Assembly (NCBI GenBank): GCA_034231615.1
Contig: CM067317.1
Coordinates: 47,435,376-47,499,375 of the forward strand
Length of the DNA stretch: 64,000 bases
Reading direction: 5' to 3'
Source: Meghimatium bilineatum
Lineage: Eukaryota; Mollusca; Gastropoda; Stylommatophora; Philomycidae
Shown here: positions 11,904-22,356 of the stretch, piece by piece
How the letters are laid out: each line of letters begins with the position of its first letter
Position numbering within the stretch: the first letter of the stretch is position 1
Position numbers and translations under genes: made by a program
The notes under the pieces: generated by a model
What the model was told of the DNA's origin: nothing
The model's input: the letters and a program-made list of their open reading frames with translations, nothing else
Database searches by the model: none

Positions 11904-12005
11904 TAAGGGGGACTGTCCATATATTACGTCAACAGTTGGGGGGGGGGGGGTGGTGTCTGACAACTGCTGACCAGGGGGAAGGGCGTTGACAAAAGTTGAC
12001 GTCAA
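11904..12005. repeat. Short interspersed repeat with G-run (possible DNA-transposon remnant)
   Basis: Begins GGGGGACTGTCCATATATTA, continues through a run of about 13 G and ends with GTTGACAAAAGTTGACGTCA. A diverged relative at 51,437-51,545 has CTGTCCATTAATTATGTCAA, a GGGAGGAAG patch and the same TTTTGACAAAA ending, so the unit is interspersed. No coding capacity. The class is not established. Confidence 0.45.
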
Positions 12006-12049
12006 CAACAACATTTGTATATAATAATGAAATTGATTTCTTCTTCTTC

Positions 12050-12262
12050 TTCGTTTGCTCCCTGATAACCAACACAACAGTTTGTGTGATTTCTGCAGGT
12101 GAGTGTGAAGTACGTTGTGCTCTTGGTCTCCCTGATAACCAACAGAATAGTTTGTGTGATTTTTACAGGTGAGTGTGAAGTACGTTGTGATCTTCGTCTC
12201 CCTGATAACCAACACAATAGTTAGTGTGATTTCTACAGGTGAGTGTGAAGTACGTTGTGCTG
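12050..12262. repeat. 70-bp tandem repeat, 3 copies
   Basis: The CCTGATAACCAACA word recurs at 12,061, 12,131 and 12,201, giving a 70-bp period. Each unit contains ACAGGTGAGTGTGAAGTACG (first copy GCAGGTGAGT), which looks like a strong splice donor on the plus strand, opposite to the EGF gene. Confidence 0.88.
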
Positions 12263-13325
12263 CCAGTTCCACAGAAGCGTTGTGTTATTTGCTGCCCCAA
12301 AAGGGTCCGGTACATCCGTTTCGGCATGCCTTTAATTTGGGTAGACTTCCCTAGTCTGTGACAGCCTTCCTATCTGGCGCCAGGCGAAGAATGTGTGTCG
12401 ACTCTAAGCCGCGACAGTTTTCCACCTACTGTGCCCTTGGCCTTAACATGCCAACAATTTACCCATGTTGGCATTCTTCGAAGTGGCGGTAACCAGGGAT
12501 GTAAGTTTCAGTTGATTGACTATGTGAATCTCGTACAATCTGTTTCACTGTCAGTGAACTCGTCTCGCGTAATTAGATGTATTGTGTCTGAGCCCATCGG
12601 GTACTGAGCATTTTCTCTCCGTGATCATGGTTCCGGCATAGGAAAGCATCGACTGTAGTGTTTGGCCCTGGCTCGTTCGCCCTCTTGGCCGTGATATCAT
12701 TCACCGACATCGCAAACCCCACGTCTAAATCTACTCATATTTAGGAGAACCAGTAACTAGAAGCGTGTCTTGCTTTAACAAAGCTTTAGTTCCGATTTCT
12801 TTGAAACGTTTTCCCATTCTATTTGCACGTGTCGCTGCCCTCTAGCGCTGTGCTGCCCTCTCATTGTCCTCAATATGTTTTCCTTATGGAGACTAACGCA
12901 CGACTCTTAATAATCATTATGACATTTACCCATTTCGTAACATATGAATTTACAACCCCTCCAATACTTCTGTCGGAATGACTAGCGTCACTATGTGTCG
13001 ACAGTGCCGCTGCATGTGTTGTTGTACAGTTGTGGGAGTTATTGCCTGTCTGTTTGTAATCAATTCTTGTTTCATCTACTGCCTCCATTCACGGACACGA
13101 TCCACAAAAGTTTTAGCCAGAATCAGCACAGGCAGCTACATTTCTGTTTAAGGATGCATTACGACGAGGTACTTTTGGGATTTATTATTTGAGTTAGAAA
13201 ATCATTTCGAATAATCTGAAAAAATCATGCAGTTATTTTCTACTGTATCTTTAGCTATAAATGGTATTTTATTTGGAAAAAGGGGGGTGGGGGGGGGGTT
13301 TTGATAATTATTTTGGACATATTTA
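12263..13325. other. No gene recognised; locally GC-richer
   Basis: The stretch 12,285-12,760 is noticeably richer in CG dinucleotides than its surroundings. ORFs up to 72 codons show no domain I recognise. A G-rich run lies at about 13,281-13,300. Possibly the decayed end of a mobile element; I cannot identify it. Confidence 0.4.
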
Positions 13326-13440
13326 TTCAGGTGTGGCCAATGACAGAACCGGGAGAACCAAATAGGATCCCATCCTTTACTGGGAGTTGAACTTCACAGA
13401 TGTTAGACCAACGCTCTCAGCCATGCTCTACACTACATAC
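13326..13440 (-). mobile_element. tRNA-derived SINE head (block A)
   Basis: The minus strand reads ATGGCTGAGAGCGTTGG (A-box-like) followed by a B-box-like GTTCAACTCCC, the spacing of an internal RNA polymerase III promoter. Equivalent pieces lie in block C (33,530-33,600) and block D (40,665-40,735). It is a SINE, not a functional tRNA: no anticodon arm can be formed convincingly. Confidence 0.5.
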
Positions 13441-15090
13441 TATATATCCAAGTAAAGTATACTTTTAATAGAGAGTTGTGGAGATTCATGACCGCCAAAA
13501 CAAGCCGGAACAGCACTTGATGATGTTAAGTACAAATAATCAAGATTATATGTAATAAGAGATTTTTGAAAGGATTGTGAAATAGGAAAATTTGTTATAA
13601 ACGTATGCGCTATAGAGGGATTGCACTATACTGAGAACTGATAGGAACAACCCAATATGGACAGTCATGAATTAAAGAAAACGATGATGGATGCGATAAT
13701 GGATGAAAGAATCCCTTATGCTTCGAGTAGATATCTCTTGACAGTCCAAGTTCTTCTCAATTGTGTAACTGAGACGACACTCAGACTCATATAAGGTTAT
13801 CTCACAGCATGTTTGTCAAATGGGAATTATGGGTGAATTTTTAGTCCCCGCAGGGAAACATTTCAGTGAGCCAATTATTACCACGTCCCGCTACAAGCAC
13901 ATAACACTGTGCGCCAACTATCTCGTCATTCTTCCGTCAGATTTGTTGAATCATGTGCGGTAATGGCACATCTAGCATTTTTCCATCACCTAGAAGTCTA
14001 TCACAAAAGAACAAATGTGCAATGTCCGCTGACCTGAATCTCTTCGTCATCTATGGAGACATGATATGACAATGATGTTTTATACAGATGTCAGGTTGTC
14101 AACCTATCTCCTAACTTTCCTTAGAGACCTCCTACGACATGCATGGGAAGAAGACAGTGGTCCTATTCTTTGCAATCTCAACTAGAAGCCAAGCCCCGGT
14201 TGTCACAAAGATACGATAACGTACACATATAAAGAAGGATAGAAATAAGATGACAATTGGTAAGGAAAGAAAGTATACCCTTTCTGAAAAGATTCGAAAA
14301 TCACAGTCTGACTGAGACTTTGAGTCTGGTTGGCTTCGACGGTTACTGTAACAGAGAATACAACAATTATGGGAATGTCTGTATGCCATGACACTGGTTT
14401 CTAATTAAAAATTCCCTTCAAGGCCAACTGCTTAAAGTAGAGATGGGGGCTTAGTCCAGCCAAAAGAAGCTGGAAACTAAGATTGGTCCAGCCATTCTCG
14501 ACATCGAGCAGGGCTACATGTCTGCCTATGCAGTCGATTGTGCTGAAGTCAAAGATACTAGGTGGACAGACGCACCAGCAACCATACTATCAAGCAATAC
14601 AACTTGGTATCATGTCTTCACAACAACTAAAAAATAATTAAGAAAAACTCATTGATGAAAACCCCAATCCCACATAGGAAACAAGAACCTCATTACTCGT
14701 AATTCCGATTGATATAAACAAATAAACAAAATAAATAAATACAGTGCCATATTGTTGATCTTTTTACTAACTAAATAACTAAACAAAACCAACAAAATAT
14801 ACTTCAAGCGCAATGAAGTTGATCTGATTACTGACTAACATATTAAAATAAAAACCACAAAACATATGTTAGATTACAATGAAGCTGTTCAGATTACTAA
14901 CTAAACAAAACAAAGACGTGTATAGAGTGCAATTATGATGATCTGATTACAGATTGTGTACAGACTGCCTAAACGAAACACATTTTTCTGGAGTGCAATG
15001 GTGATGATTAACTAATTAAACAAAACAAAAGAATCACAATTTTACACAATTTACAATTAATGTATGCTCATAAAAATCTTGAAATCTTAC

Positions 15091-15324
15091 CTGTATAACC
15101 TTCCTGACAATTACAGGTGTAACCTCCAGGTAAATTATTGCATACACTTTCGTGTTTACAAGGATTGCTCAAGCATTCGTTGACATCAGTCTCACATGTG
15201 ATTCCCGTATATGTACTTGGACATTGACATTTAAAACTGCCAAACTCGTTGCTACAAATGCCACCATTTTCACACACTGAACTAGCATTTCTGCACTCAT
15301 CGATATCAATCTCACAATGTGATC
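15091..15324 (-). CDS. EGF-repeat protein, type 1 exon of block A
   Basis: A 234-bp phase 1-1 exon with acceptor TTTCAG and donor GTAAGA. It completes one EGF module (SHC) and encodes one more full calcium-binding EGF (DIDECRNASSVC to GITC) plus most of another (DVNECLSNPC to GYTG). The hydroxylation pattern Cx[D/N]xxxx[F/Y]xCxC is present in both. It is the most diverged of the four paralogous exons: CENGG replaces CKNGG, and CQCPSTYTG replaces CYCPSGYTG. The frame is open. In the gene model it follows exon B1 and precedes exon A0. Confidence 0.85.
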
Positions 15325-15469
15325 CTGAAACAATATTTGAAAATTAAAAAAATTGAAACACTGTCAATCTATCTGCTTGTCTGTCTGTCATTCTACCTAC
15401 CTGTCTGTCTGTCTATTTTCTCTGCTTTTGTTGTATAGCATCAGATTGTTAAGTCTCAGAACGCTGGTA

Positions 15470-16120
15470 ACTCGCTCAATCCACATTTTTCTTGATTTTC
15501 CATTACCACTTCTTGATTTCACTCTCATTTTGTATGCTGTTGCTACTGACCAATACGGATTCAGTCTCATTAAGAGGCCGAACCATTTTAGTCTCTATTT
15601 TCCCAATATATTTGACCACAGACACTGTTCCAAGAACTCGTGTAATCTCCACATTCCTCACACGATCTCGTCTTATTATATATAATTTTCTTAAATGTTC
15701 TTCCACAATAGCGAGATCATATTTTTCTGAACACCGATGTGTTATAACATTAGTTTAGTTTATATGTTCCATGATCAATTTGTCGATGTCAACTTTTATA
15801 ATATAATAATAGTAATAATAAGATCCATAACTCGTCAGGGCAATAGGGGTTGCAACACTGTATACATCAGCTGAAAAAGTTCTCCAATCAACTCTGTCCT
15901 TAGCTATTCGGAGAAGTGTAGAGTAATCATGTCCAGGACATTCCTTGATGTTATCAATCCATGATTTCCTCTTTCACTTTCCTCCTTGCACCCTCGATTT
16001 TTCTTTAGATACACATTATAGAAAGCGAGTCATATCTCGCTTTAGAAGGATCGTTCTGAATTGTAGCACAAAGATCTACTTGATCACGACAACCCGCCTC
16101 CACTTCTATCTTCAGATTTG
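15470..16120 (-). mobile_element. LINE relics in block A
   Basis: Minus-strand sequence at 15,760-15,480 reads RRDRVRNVEITRVLGTVSVV, the post-RT region of a LINE (compare RNEEIRR...GT-SV in related ORF2 proteins). A second 3' end at 16,120-15,795 reads WIDNIKECPGHDYSTLLRIA-like words and ends in a (TAATAATA) tail. Both are shared by blocks B, C and D, so they predate the duplication. Confidence 0.65.
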
Positions 16121-16130
16121 ACTGCAAATA

Positions 16131-16198
16131 TCCCTGGCATAGTGGTTAAGCTTTTGCCTTATAATCACGATCTCACTAGTTCAAATTTGGCTATTAAA
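16131..16198 (+). mobile_element. tRNA-like SINE head (block A copy)
   Basis: TGGCATAGTGGTTAAGC fits an A box, and ACTAGTTCAAATTTGGC fits a B box 33-34 bp further on, as in tRNA-derived SINEs. Identical placement in blocks B (28,765), C (37,588) and D (43,732) shows it belongs to the duplicated unit. Not a functional tRNA by visible folding. Confidence 0.55.
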
Positions 16199-16214
16199 CA
16201 TTTAGTAATCATTT

Positions 16215-17245
16215 ACAATGTTGAAAGTGCTGCCAAAAGACTAAATGGAGATTTAAGAAGACTACATGAATACTGTCAAACATGGAAGCTAAAAATAAAC
16301 TGTGAGAAAACTGTCTATACCATCTTTACCAAGAGTCATAAGGTAGCCAAAGAAAATATCAGTCTATGGTTGGATACACAGAAATTGTCAAGAGAAGAAC
16401 ACCCCACATATCTTGGAATCACGCTTGCTCGGCAGCTCACCCTCAAGAAGCATGTAGAAAATGTCAAAAATAAAGCACTTAAACGGTTACAACTACTGAA
16501 AAGACTCACTGGCACATCTTGGGGATCAGACAAGGATACCCTTAGAGGACTATATCTTCGTTACATACGTTCTGCTTTAGAATACAACAGTGCACTCCTC
16601 ACAACATGTTCCACGACAAATGTAGAATCCCTAGACAGAGTGCAGAACAATGCCCTACGTCTTAGTAGTGGAGCAATGAGATCTACACCGACGGCTGCAT
16701 GTGAAATGCATACGAATATAGAACCCTTTGCGGAGATATATGGCTGCAATGGAGGCTTAGGAAAGCAGCAAAAGAATGAACAAAGACCACCCAAATAAAC
16801 AACTTGTAGAAAACTGGCAACCAAACCACAGAATAAAACAATAGTCAGTCCTGAGCCATGTCGATGATATAAAAGGCAGCTATCACCTTCTAGACAAGAG
16901 ACAAAAACTGCAAAGAATAGAAAAATACCACCACACGCAGGTTTTAAATTACTGGAAATCAAGACACAGTTAAGAGATAATGCAACGAAAAGTTCCGACC
17001 CAATAAGTCTTATGAAAGCAATACAGAAAACAATAGACACCTACCCAGAACAATGGATTCATGTCTATACTGATGGTTCTGCCTTCAAAGCCACCATCTA
17101 AGCAGGTTATGGTGTCTATATATAATATCCAGACAAAACTTCTGATGAGTTGTTTGATGCCTGTGGGGAGATATGCTCTAGCTATGAAGCTGAAATAACA
17201 CCACTAGATGTTGCCTTGTTCTAGAAAGCACTAGACAATGCCATT
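16215..17245 (+). mobile_element. Jockey/I-like LINE fragment, copy A
   Basis: Starts at NVESAAKRLNGDLRRLHEYC just after the position of the RT YADD motif and runs through the thumb region into RNase H (HVYTDGSAFKA, GYGVYI). It closely matches the reverse complement of 22,700-23,750 in copy B. Copy A has several stops and frame changes, including stops flanking GYGVYI. It is truncated at both ends: 5' after the YADD and 3' inside RNase H near 17,240, where the next element begins. Confidence 0.85.
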
Positions 17246-17262
17246 GTGTGATATATGCATGT

Positions 17263-20200
17263 CGCGATGTTTTTGTCTCACTGTTTATGTGATTCGAATT
17301 TCGTGGATTGTGCTAGTTGTGTTGTTTAATTGTTGTTTAATTGTGTTGTTTAATTGTCCTAGTTGGTTCATGGAATGTTCGGACACTTACGGATATCTCA
17401 GATGTAAACAGACCAGAAAGAAGAACAGCACTAATTGCTAAAGAATTGGCCCGTTATAATCTGGATATTGTTGCACTTAGTGAAACGCGGTTTGCAGATG
17501 AGGGTCAGTTGACAGAGAGAGGTGGAGGGTATACATTCTTCTGGATAGGACGTAAAAACACAGAGAGGCGTGAATCAGGTGTTGGTTTTGCTATAAAATC
17601 ATCTCTGGTGCAGAAACTTCCAGGTCTGCCTCGAGGAATTAGCGATCGCTTGATGTCGTTGCGATTGAAAGTGAGCAAAAATAACTTTGCCACATTACTT
17701 TCTGCATATGCGCCGACAATGACAAATCCTGATGAGGAAAAGGATAAATTCTATGAAGAGTTAGATGCCGCTATATCTGGTACACCGAGAACTGATAAAC
17801 TCATTATCCTGGGTGATTTCAATGCCCGAGTTGGCAAAGACTCCCAGACATGGCAAGGTGTTCTTGGACGTCATGGGTTCGGTAAATGTAACAGCAATGG
17901 TTCCCTTCTTTTAAAGCTATGTTCTGTGCACGAACTCACTATCACCAACACTATGTTTCGTTTGCCAACGCGCAAAAAGACCTCTTGGATGCATCCACGC
18001 TCCAAGCAGTGGCATCTTATAGACTATATCATAACCAGAAAAAGGGACATCAAGGATGTTCGTGTCACAAAAGCAATGTGTGGAGCTGAATGCTGGACTG
18101 ATCACCGGCTTATAGTATCCAAACTAAATTTCACCATTGCAAGAAAAAGACGTCCACAGGGACAAAAGATAGAAAAACGCCTAAACACTGATCGGTTGAG
18201 TAACCACGATATAAAAAATAATCTCTCCAAGGATCTCGACGTAGCCTTGGGAGACTTAGATCTTCTTAATACCACATCTGAAGATAGCTGGGCTTCGTTT
18301 AAAGGAATTATTTACGCCAAAGCGAAGGAACATTTGGGAGTGAAGGTACATAGACACCAAGACTGGTTTGATGATAATAATTTTGAGATAACATCCTTGT
18401 TGGAAGAGAAACACAAAGCTTTCAAGAAACTACAAGGGGCAGCATCTTCACCGTCCAAGAAAGTAGCCTATAACAAGATCCGTAACACTTGTCAAAAGAA
18501 GCTTAGAGAGATAAAGGATAAATGGCTAAGTCGAAAAGCTGAAGAAATTCAAATGTTTGCAGACAGAAAGGACTATAAGCGATTCTATGAGGCTTTAAGA
18601 ACTATCTATGGTCCACACTCATCGGGATCACCACCTCTATTAAATGCCGATTCGTCGAAGCTTCTCACTGATAAAAATGACATCTTAAATCGTTGGGCTG
18701 AACATTTTGAAGAAATCCTAAACAAACCATCAGTAATAAATGAAGAAGTCATAAACAGAATACCACAACTTAGGATAAGAGAAGAACTCGATATACCTCC
18801 AAGCAGTCAAGAGGTTATTATAGCGATTAAACAAATGTCAAATGATAAAGCTCCAGGTTTGGATGCCTTACCTGCTGAAATTTATAAAAAAGGCGGACCA
18901 CTGCTGATTAAAAAACTAACTGACATTTTTGGTATTTTCTGGAACTCAGGTACATTGCCTCAAGATCTAAAAGATGCTTCTATAGTGCACCTATATAAAG
19001 GCAAAGGTACCAAACAGTCTTGCGATAATCATAGGGGCATATCACTTTTGTCTATAGCTGGTAAAATTCTCGCTCGTGTCATACTCAACAGATTAAATAA
19101 TTCTCTACTAAACGAGCTACTCCCAGAGAGTCAGTGCGGTTTTCGTGCAGGTCGTGGTACAGTTGATATGATATTCTCTGCACGACAAATTCAGGAAAAG
19201 TCACAAGAGCAACATAGTGAACTCTTAGCAACATTTGTGGACTTAACTAAAGCATTCGATACCGTTAACAGAGAAGGACTGTGGAAGGTGCTTACAAAGT
19301 TCGGATGCCCCCCAAAACTTGTCACTGTGATACGACAATTTCATGACGGTATGATGGCTAGTGTTATCTGCGACGGAGGAGTATCTCCTGCATTCCCTGT
19401 CACAAATGGTGTAAAGCAGGGATGTGTGCTGGCCCCTACTCTTTTCAGCCTGTTATTTACAGCCATGTTAACGGAAACACACCATAGTAATGAAACAGCA
19501 GGCATAATGATCAATTACAGAACGGATGGTGGTCTTTTCAATTTACGTCGTCTAAAAGCAAACACGAAAACTAAATCTAGTACTGTTAGAGAATTACTTT
19601 ATGCTGACGACTGTGCATTGTATGCTGACTCTGTCGTAAACATGCAGAGCACCATAGACCGCTTCTCAAAGGCCTGCAACAACTTTGGTCTCACTATTAA
19701 CACCAAAAAAACAGAAGTCATGCACCAAGCAACATCAAATAGCCAACATACTGCTACTTCCATCATCGTCAATAAGGAAAAACTGCAGGTAGTCGACAAT
19801 TTTACTTACCTTGGAAGCACTCTCTCTCGCGATGTCAACATTGATGTGGAAATCAACAAGAGACTGGCAAAAGCTAGTGCTGTATTTGGCGGATTACGCA
19901 AAAATGTATGGGACAGAAGAGGTATAAGAACAACCACCAAACTACAAGTATATCATGCTGCTGTTATACCAACCTTACTATACGCCTGCGAAACGTGGAC
20001 AGTGTATGCTAGACATGCAAGAAAGTTAAATCATTTCCATCTTACATGCCTACGTAAATTACTAAACATCCATTGGTGGGACAAAGTACCAGACTACGAG
20101 GTCTTGGAAAAATCAACCTCAATAAGCATCCACACAATACTTATGAAGGCGCAGGCACGCTGGGCAGGCCATCTTGTGCGTATGGAGAACTCGCGATTGC

Positions 20201-20625
20201 CAAAACAAATATATTAAGGAGAACTCAAGGCAGGATTTCGAAAAGCTGGTGGACAGAAAAAGCGTTTCAAAGACACGCTCAAGTCATCCTTGAAACATCT
20301 TAACATTGACGTAGGCGCTTGGGAGAGCCTCGCTCAGGATAGAACGGCTTGGCGTTACAGCATTAGAACGGGAGCACTAGCGGCAGAAGAATTCAGACAA
20401 GAAACTGCAAGACAGAAGCGGACACGTAGAAAAGAAAAAACATCTCAACCTCACACAGATACCTTCTATTGTTGTCAATTCTGTAAAAGAACATTTTGTG
20501 CGCGCATTGGACTTGCTAGTCATTTAAAAACGCACTATTAACTTTATTATTTTATTATTTATTGTTATTATTATTATGGTTGAGTTTTTGGTCATCGTCG
20601 ATCACGACGGACGAACATCATCATC
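17263..20625 (+). mobile_element. EN-RT LINE with C-terminal zinc finger, nearly intact
   Basis: A single long frame carries an AP endonuclease, a reverse transcriptase and a C-terminal C2H2-like finger. It belongs to the widespread group whose ORFs are often labelled craniofacial development protein 2-like (RTE-type); clade assignment is by motif memory only. After the ORF come T/A-rich sequence and a CGACGGACGAACATCATCAT 3' end. ATATGCATGT occurs at 17,253-17,262 and again at 20,626-20,635, a possible 10-bp target-site duplication. A decayed relative is at 54,784-56,035. Confidence 0.85.
17341..20541 (+). pseudogene. LINE ORF2: endonuclease, reverse transcriptase and zinc finger, one nonsense codon
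   Basis: The frame is open from 17,341 to a TAA at 20,215-20,217 (958 codons) and continues in the same frame to 20,541. Endonuclease signatures are GSWNVRTL (residues 9-16), LSETRF (46-51), ILGDFNARVG (156-165) and WTDHRL (252-257). RT signatures are FVDLTKAFDTVN, GVKQGCVLAPTLFSLLF and LLYADDCAL (YADD 754-757). The tail has YCCQFCKRTFCARIGLASH and a final H, a C2H2-like finger. The TAA replaces what would be a Tyr codon, so one mutation separates this copy from an uninterrupted ORF of about 1,066 codons. The TTG at 17,341 is not a credible start; no ATG precedes the endonuclease, so the 5' end may be truncated. Confidence 0.87.
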
Positions 20626-20865
20626 ATATGCATGTGTTTGTGCATTGTTGTTTTGTTCCATATAATGTGTTCCATTTATCTGGCCCTGGAGGGAGAAGCA
20701 TTTTCCTGATGTCAAAAAGGACATTCAAAAAGGTGGTGGTCAACAGTTTCATATGGATGAGTGCACAGCCAGCACCCTTGTTAAGCTGTACATCATGTGT
20801 GCGCAGTCGGAATATGATACTCTGGTCTTTTATTTCCAGGAGGTTGATACTGTCTTTAGGATTTG
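20624..20865 (-). pseudogene. C-terminal tail of the Jockey/I-like RNase H ORF
   Basis: PKDSINLLEIKDQSIIFRLR and THDVQLNKGAGCALIH resemble the conserved segment downstream of RNase H in Jockey-superfamily elements (FRLRTGH...LN). A later frame shows the expected FECPFLTSGKCFSLQG, so at least one frameshift lies near 20,770. It is separated from its RNase H domain by the inserted element at 20,866-22,356. Confidence 0.75.
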
Positions 20866-22356
20866 TTATGTTATGTTCCTCCAGGGCCATAGGCGGCGCA
20901 TAGGGCAGAAACCATAGCTTTCCATTTCTGTCTTTGTGTTGCCAGGTCTTTCAATTGTTGCGTGTTGTTTAGGTTCATTGACATGCCTTCTCTATTAATG
21001 GTTCTTCGTAGAGTTTCTCTAGGTCTCCCTCTTCTTCTTACTCCAGGTGGCACCCAATATAGTGATTGCTGGGGAATTCTTAGGCTTTTCATTCTGAGAA
21101 CATGGCCGATGTAAGTCCAACGCCTTTGTCTAATGAAGGAAGATATATAGGTTTGTTTGCTTTCCTCTCTTATAGTAGTGTTAGATTTAAAGTCACTCCA
21201 CTTAACGTTCAGAATGGTACGTAGGCATTTGTTTTCAAAGGAGTCGAGTCTTTTATCTGTGGCTTTTGTGGCTTTCCAACTTTCGCACCCATATGATAGA
21301 ATAGGGATGATGTTGGAGTTAAATAACTTGAGTTTTGTGGTGTTTCTTAGTGTGTTTGACGTCCATATGTTGCGTAGTTTGTTGAAAGCACCCGCTGCAA
21401 GGGCAATACGGTGTAAAATTTCTTTTGATGAGTCTCCATCCAATGCTAGATTGGTGCCTAAATATGTAAAATTGTTGACTTTTAATAATGGAACATTTTG
21501 AATTTCTATGTTGTCGTTGGATCTCGTAAAATCTAGTATATGAGTTTTTGATGTGTTGATTTTCAACCCTATCTGATTTGAGTAGTGTTGGAGATTGTCA
21601 AGCTTAGATTGAGCATCTGTGTGGTTTGCGCTCAAAAGGGCTAGGTCATCTGCGTAGTCAAGATCTTCGAGAACGGTATTATTAATCCATTTTATTCCTG
21701 TCAGCTCATTTTCAGTGCTCTTTCTCATGACCCAATCAATAGCGACGCAGAAAAGTAATGGGGACATGATGCATCCCTGTTTAACGCCCTTAACAACTTG
21801 GAACCATTCTGACTTCTCAGTGTTTGTTTGAACACAGCAATGTGAGTTGGTGTAGAATGCCTTTATAACATTGATTATTTTAGTAGGAAAACCGTATTGC
21901 TGTAGAATATTCCATAGCGTAGGCCGATGAAGACTATCAAATGCTTTTTCAAAGTCAACAAAGTTGATTATGAGCGGGGATTGAAATTCGAGTGATTCTT
22001 CAATGATGATGCGAAGAGAAAATATGTTGTCTGTGCAGGAGCGAGCTGATCTAAAGCCTGCTTGTTCTTCTCTTAGTAGTTTATCAACAGCATTCTTTAA
22101 TCTTTCCAATATGATGCTTAGGAAGACCTTGCCTATGACTGATAATAGGGTGATACCCCGCCAGTTGTTGCAGTCTGAGGGGTCGCCTTTCTTAGGGAGT
22201 TTGACGATGATACCGTCTTTCCATTGTTGAGGTGGATTTTCATTGCACCAGACATCATTCATAAGAGACAGCAAGTTTTGTAATGTGTTATCATCAGAAG
22301 CTTTAAGCATCTCACTTGTTATTTCGTCATTTTCGTCATCATCTCACTCGTTATTT
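20866..22356 (-). mobile_element. 5'-truncated RT element inserted into the Jockey/I-like LINE
   Basis: Bounded by perfect 13-bp direct repeats TCTTTAGGATTTG at 20,853-20,865 and 22,357-22,369 (plus strand). On the minus strand the insert starts within the RT domain and ends, just after the ORF stop, with CATAACATAA, a short simple-repeat tail typical of RTE-type LINEs. The flanking LINE reads in frame across the empty site, so this is a clean retrotransposition event. Confidence 0.93.
20871..22310 (-). CDS. Reverse transcriptase ORF of the inserted element, 479 codons, uninterrupted
   Basis: The RT motifs are KKGDPSDCNNWRGITLLSV (about 40-58), NFVDFEKAFDSLHRP (first Asp about 119), VKGVKQGCIMSPLLF and LEDLDYADDLALL (YADD 219-222), then NFTYLGTNLALDG and IIPILSYGCESWK. 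The C-terminus ends GRPRETLRRTIN and ALCAAYGPGGT, as in the RTE-like elements of many animals. No stop or frameshift interrupts it. The endonuclease is absent because of 5' truncation, so it is most likely a dead-on-arrival copy, but a young one. The ATG at 22,310 is arbitrary: the frame is open further upstream to a TGA at the insertion edge. Confidence 0.85.
   Translation of the reverse strand: MLKASDDNTLQNLLSLMNDVWCNENPPQQWKDGIIVKLPKKGDPSDCNNWRGITLLSVIGKVFLSIILERLKNAVDKLLREEQAGFRSARSCTDNIFSLRIIIEESLEFQSPLIINFVDFEKAFDSLHRPTLWNILQQYGFPTKIINVIKAFYTNSHCCVQTNTEKSEWFQVVKGVKQGCIMSPLLFCVAIDWVMRKSTENELTGIKWINNTVLEDLDYADDLALLSANHTDAQSKLDNLQHYSNQIGLKINTSKTHILDFTRSNDNIEIQNVPLLKVNNFTYLGTNLALDGDSSKEILHRIALAAGAFNKLRNIWTSNTLRNTTKLKLFNSNIIPILSYGCESWKATKATDKRLDSFENKCLRTILNVKWSDFKSNTTIREESKQTYISSFIRQRRWTYIGHVLRMKSLRIPQQSLYWVPPGVRRRGRPRETLRRTINREGMSMNLNNTQQLKDLATQRQKWKAMVSALCAAYGPGGT

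Larger units (their letters stand above)
13330..16205. repeat. Tandem segmental duplication, block A (truncated)
   Basis: Block A matches blocks B-D from the GAGAGTTGTGGAGATTCATG word (13,475), through TATGCGCTATAGAGGGATTG (13,606) and the type 1 EGF exon, to the tRNA-like sequence at 16,131-16,196. It ends at about 16,205, where a Jockey/I-like copy begins. The second half of the unit, including the type 2 exon, is absent. Block A has a single copy of the 55-bp VNTR unit (about 13,835-13,880). Confidence 0.88.

Noticed and set aside
11874-12272. 132-codon minus-strand ORF with repeated NHTNYSVGYQG words
   Set aside because: It is the 70-bp tandem repeat translated, fused to a G-run repeat.
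16131-16198. Functional tRNA gene (and the copies at 28,765; 37,588; 43,732)
   Set aside because: A and B box words are present, but no convincing cloverleaf or acceptor stem is visible; more consistent with SINE heads.
17341-17343. TTG as a start codon for the 958-codon LINE ORF
   Set aside because: Animal nuclear genes and LINEs rarely start at TTG; it is merely the first codon after an upstream stop. The true 5' end may be missing.
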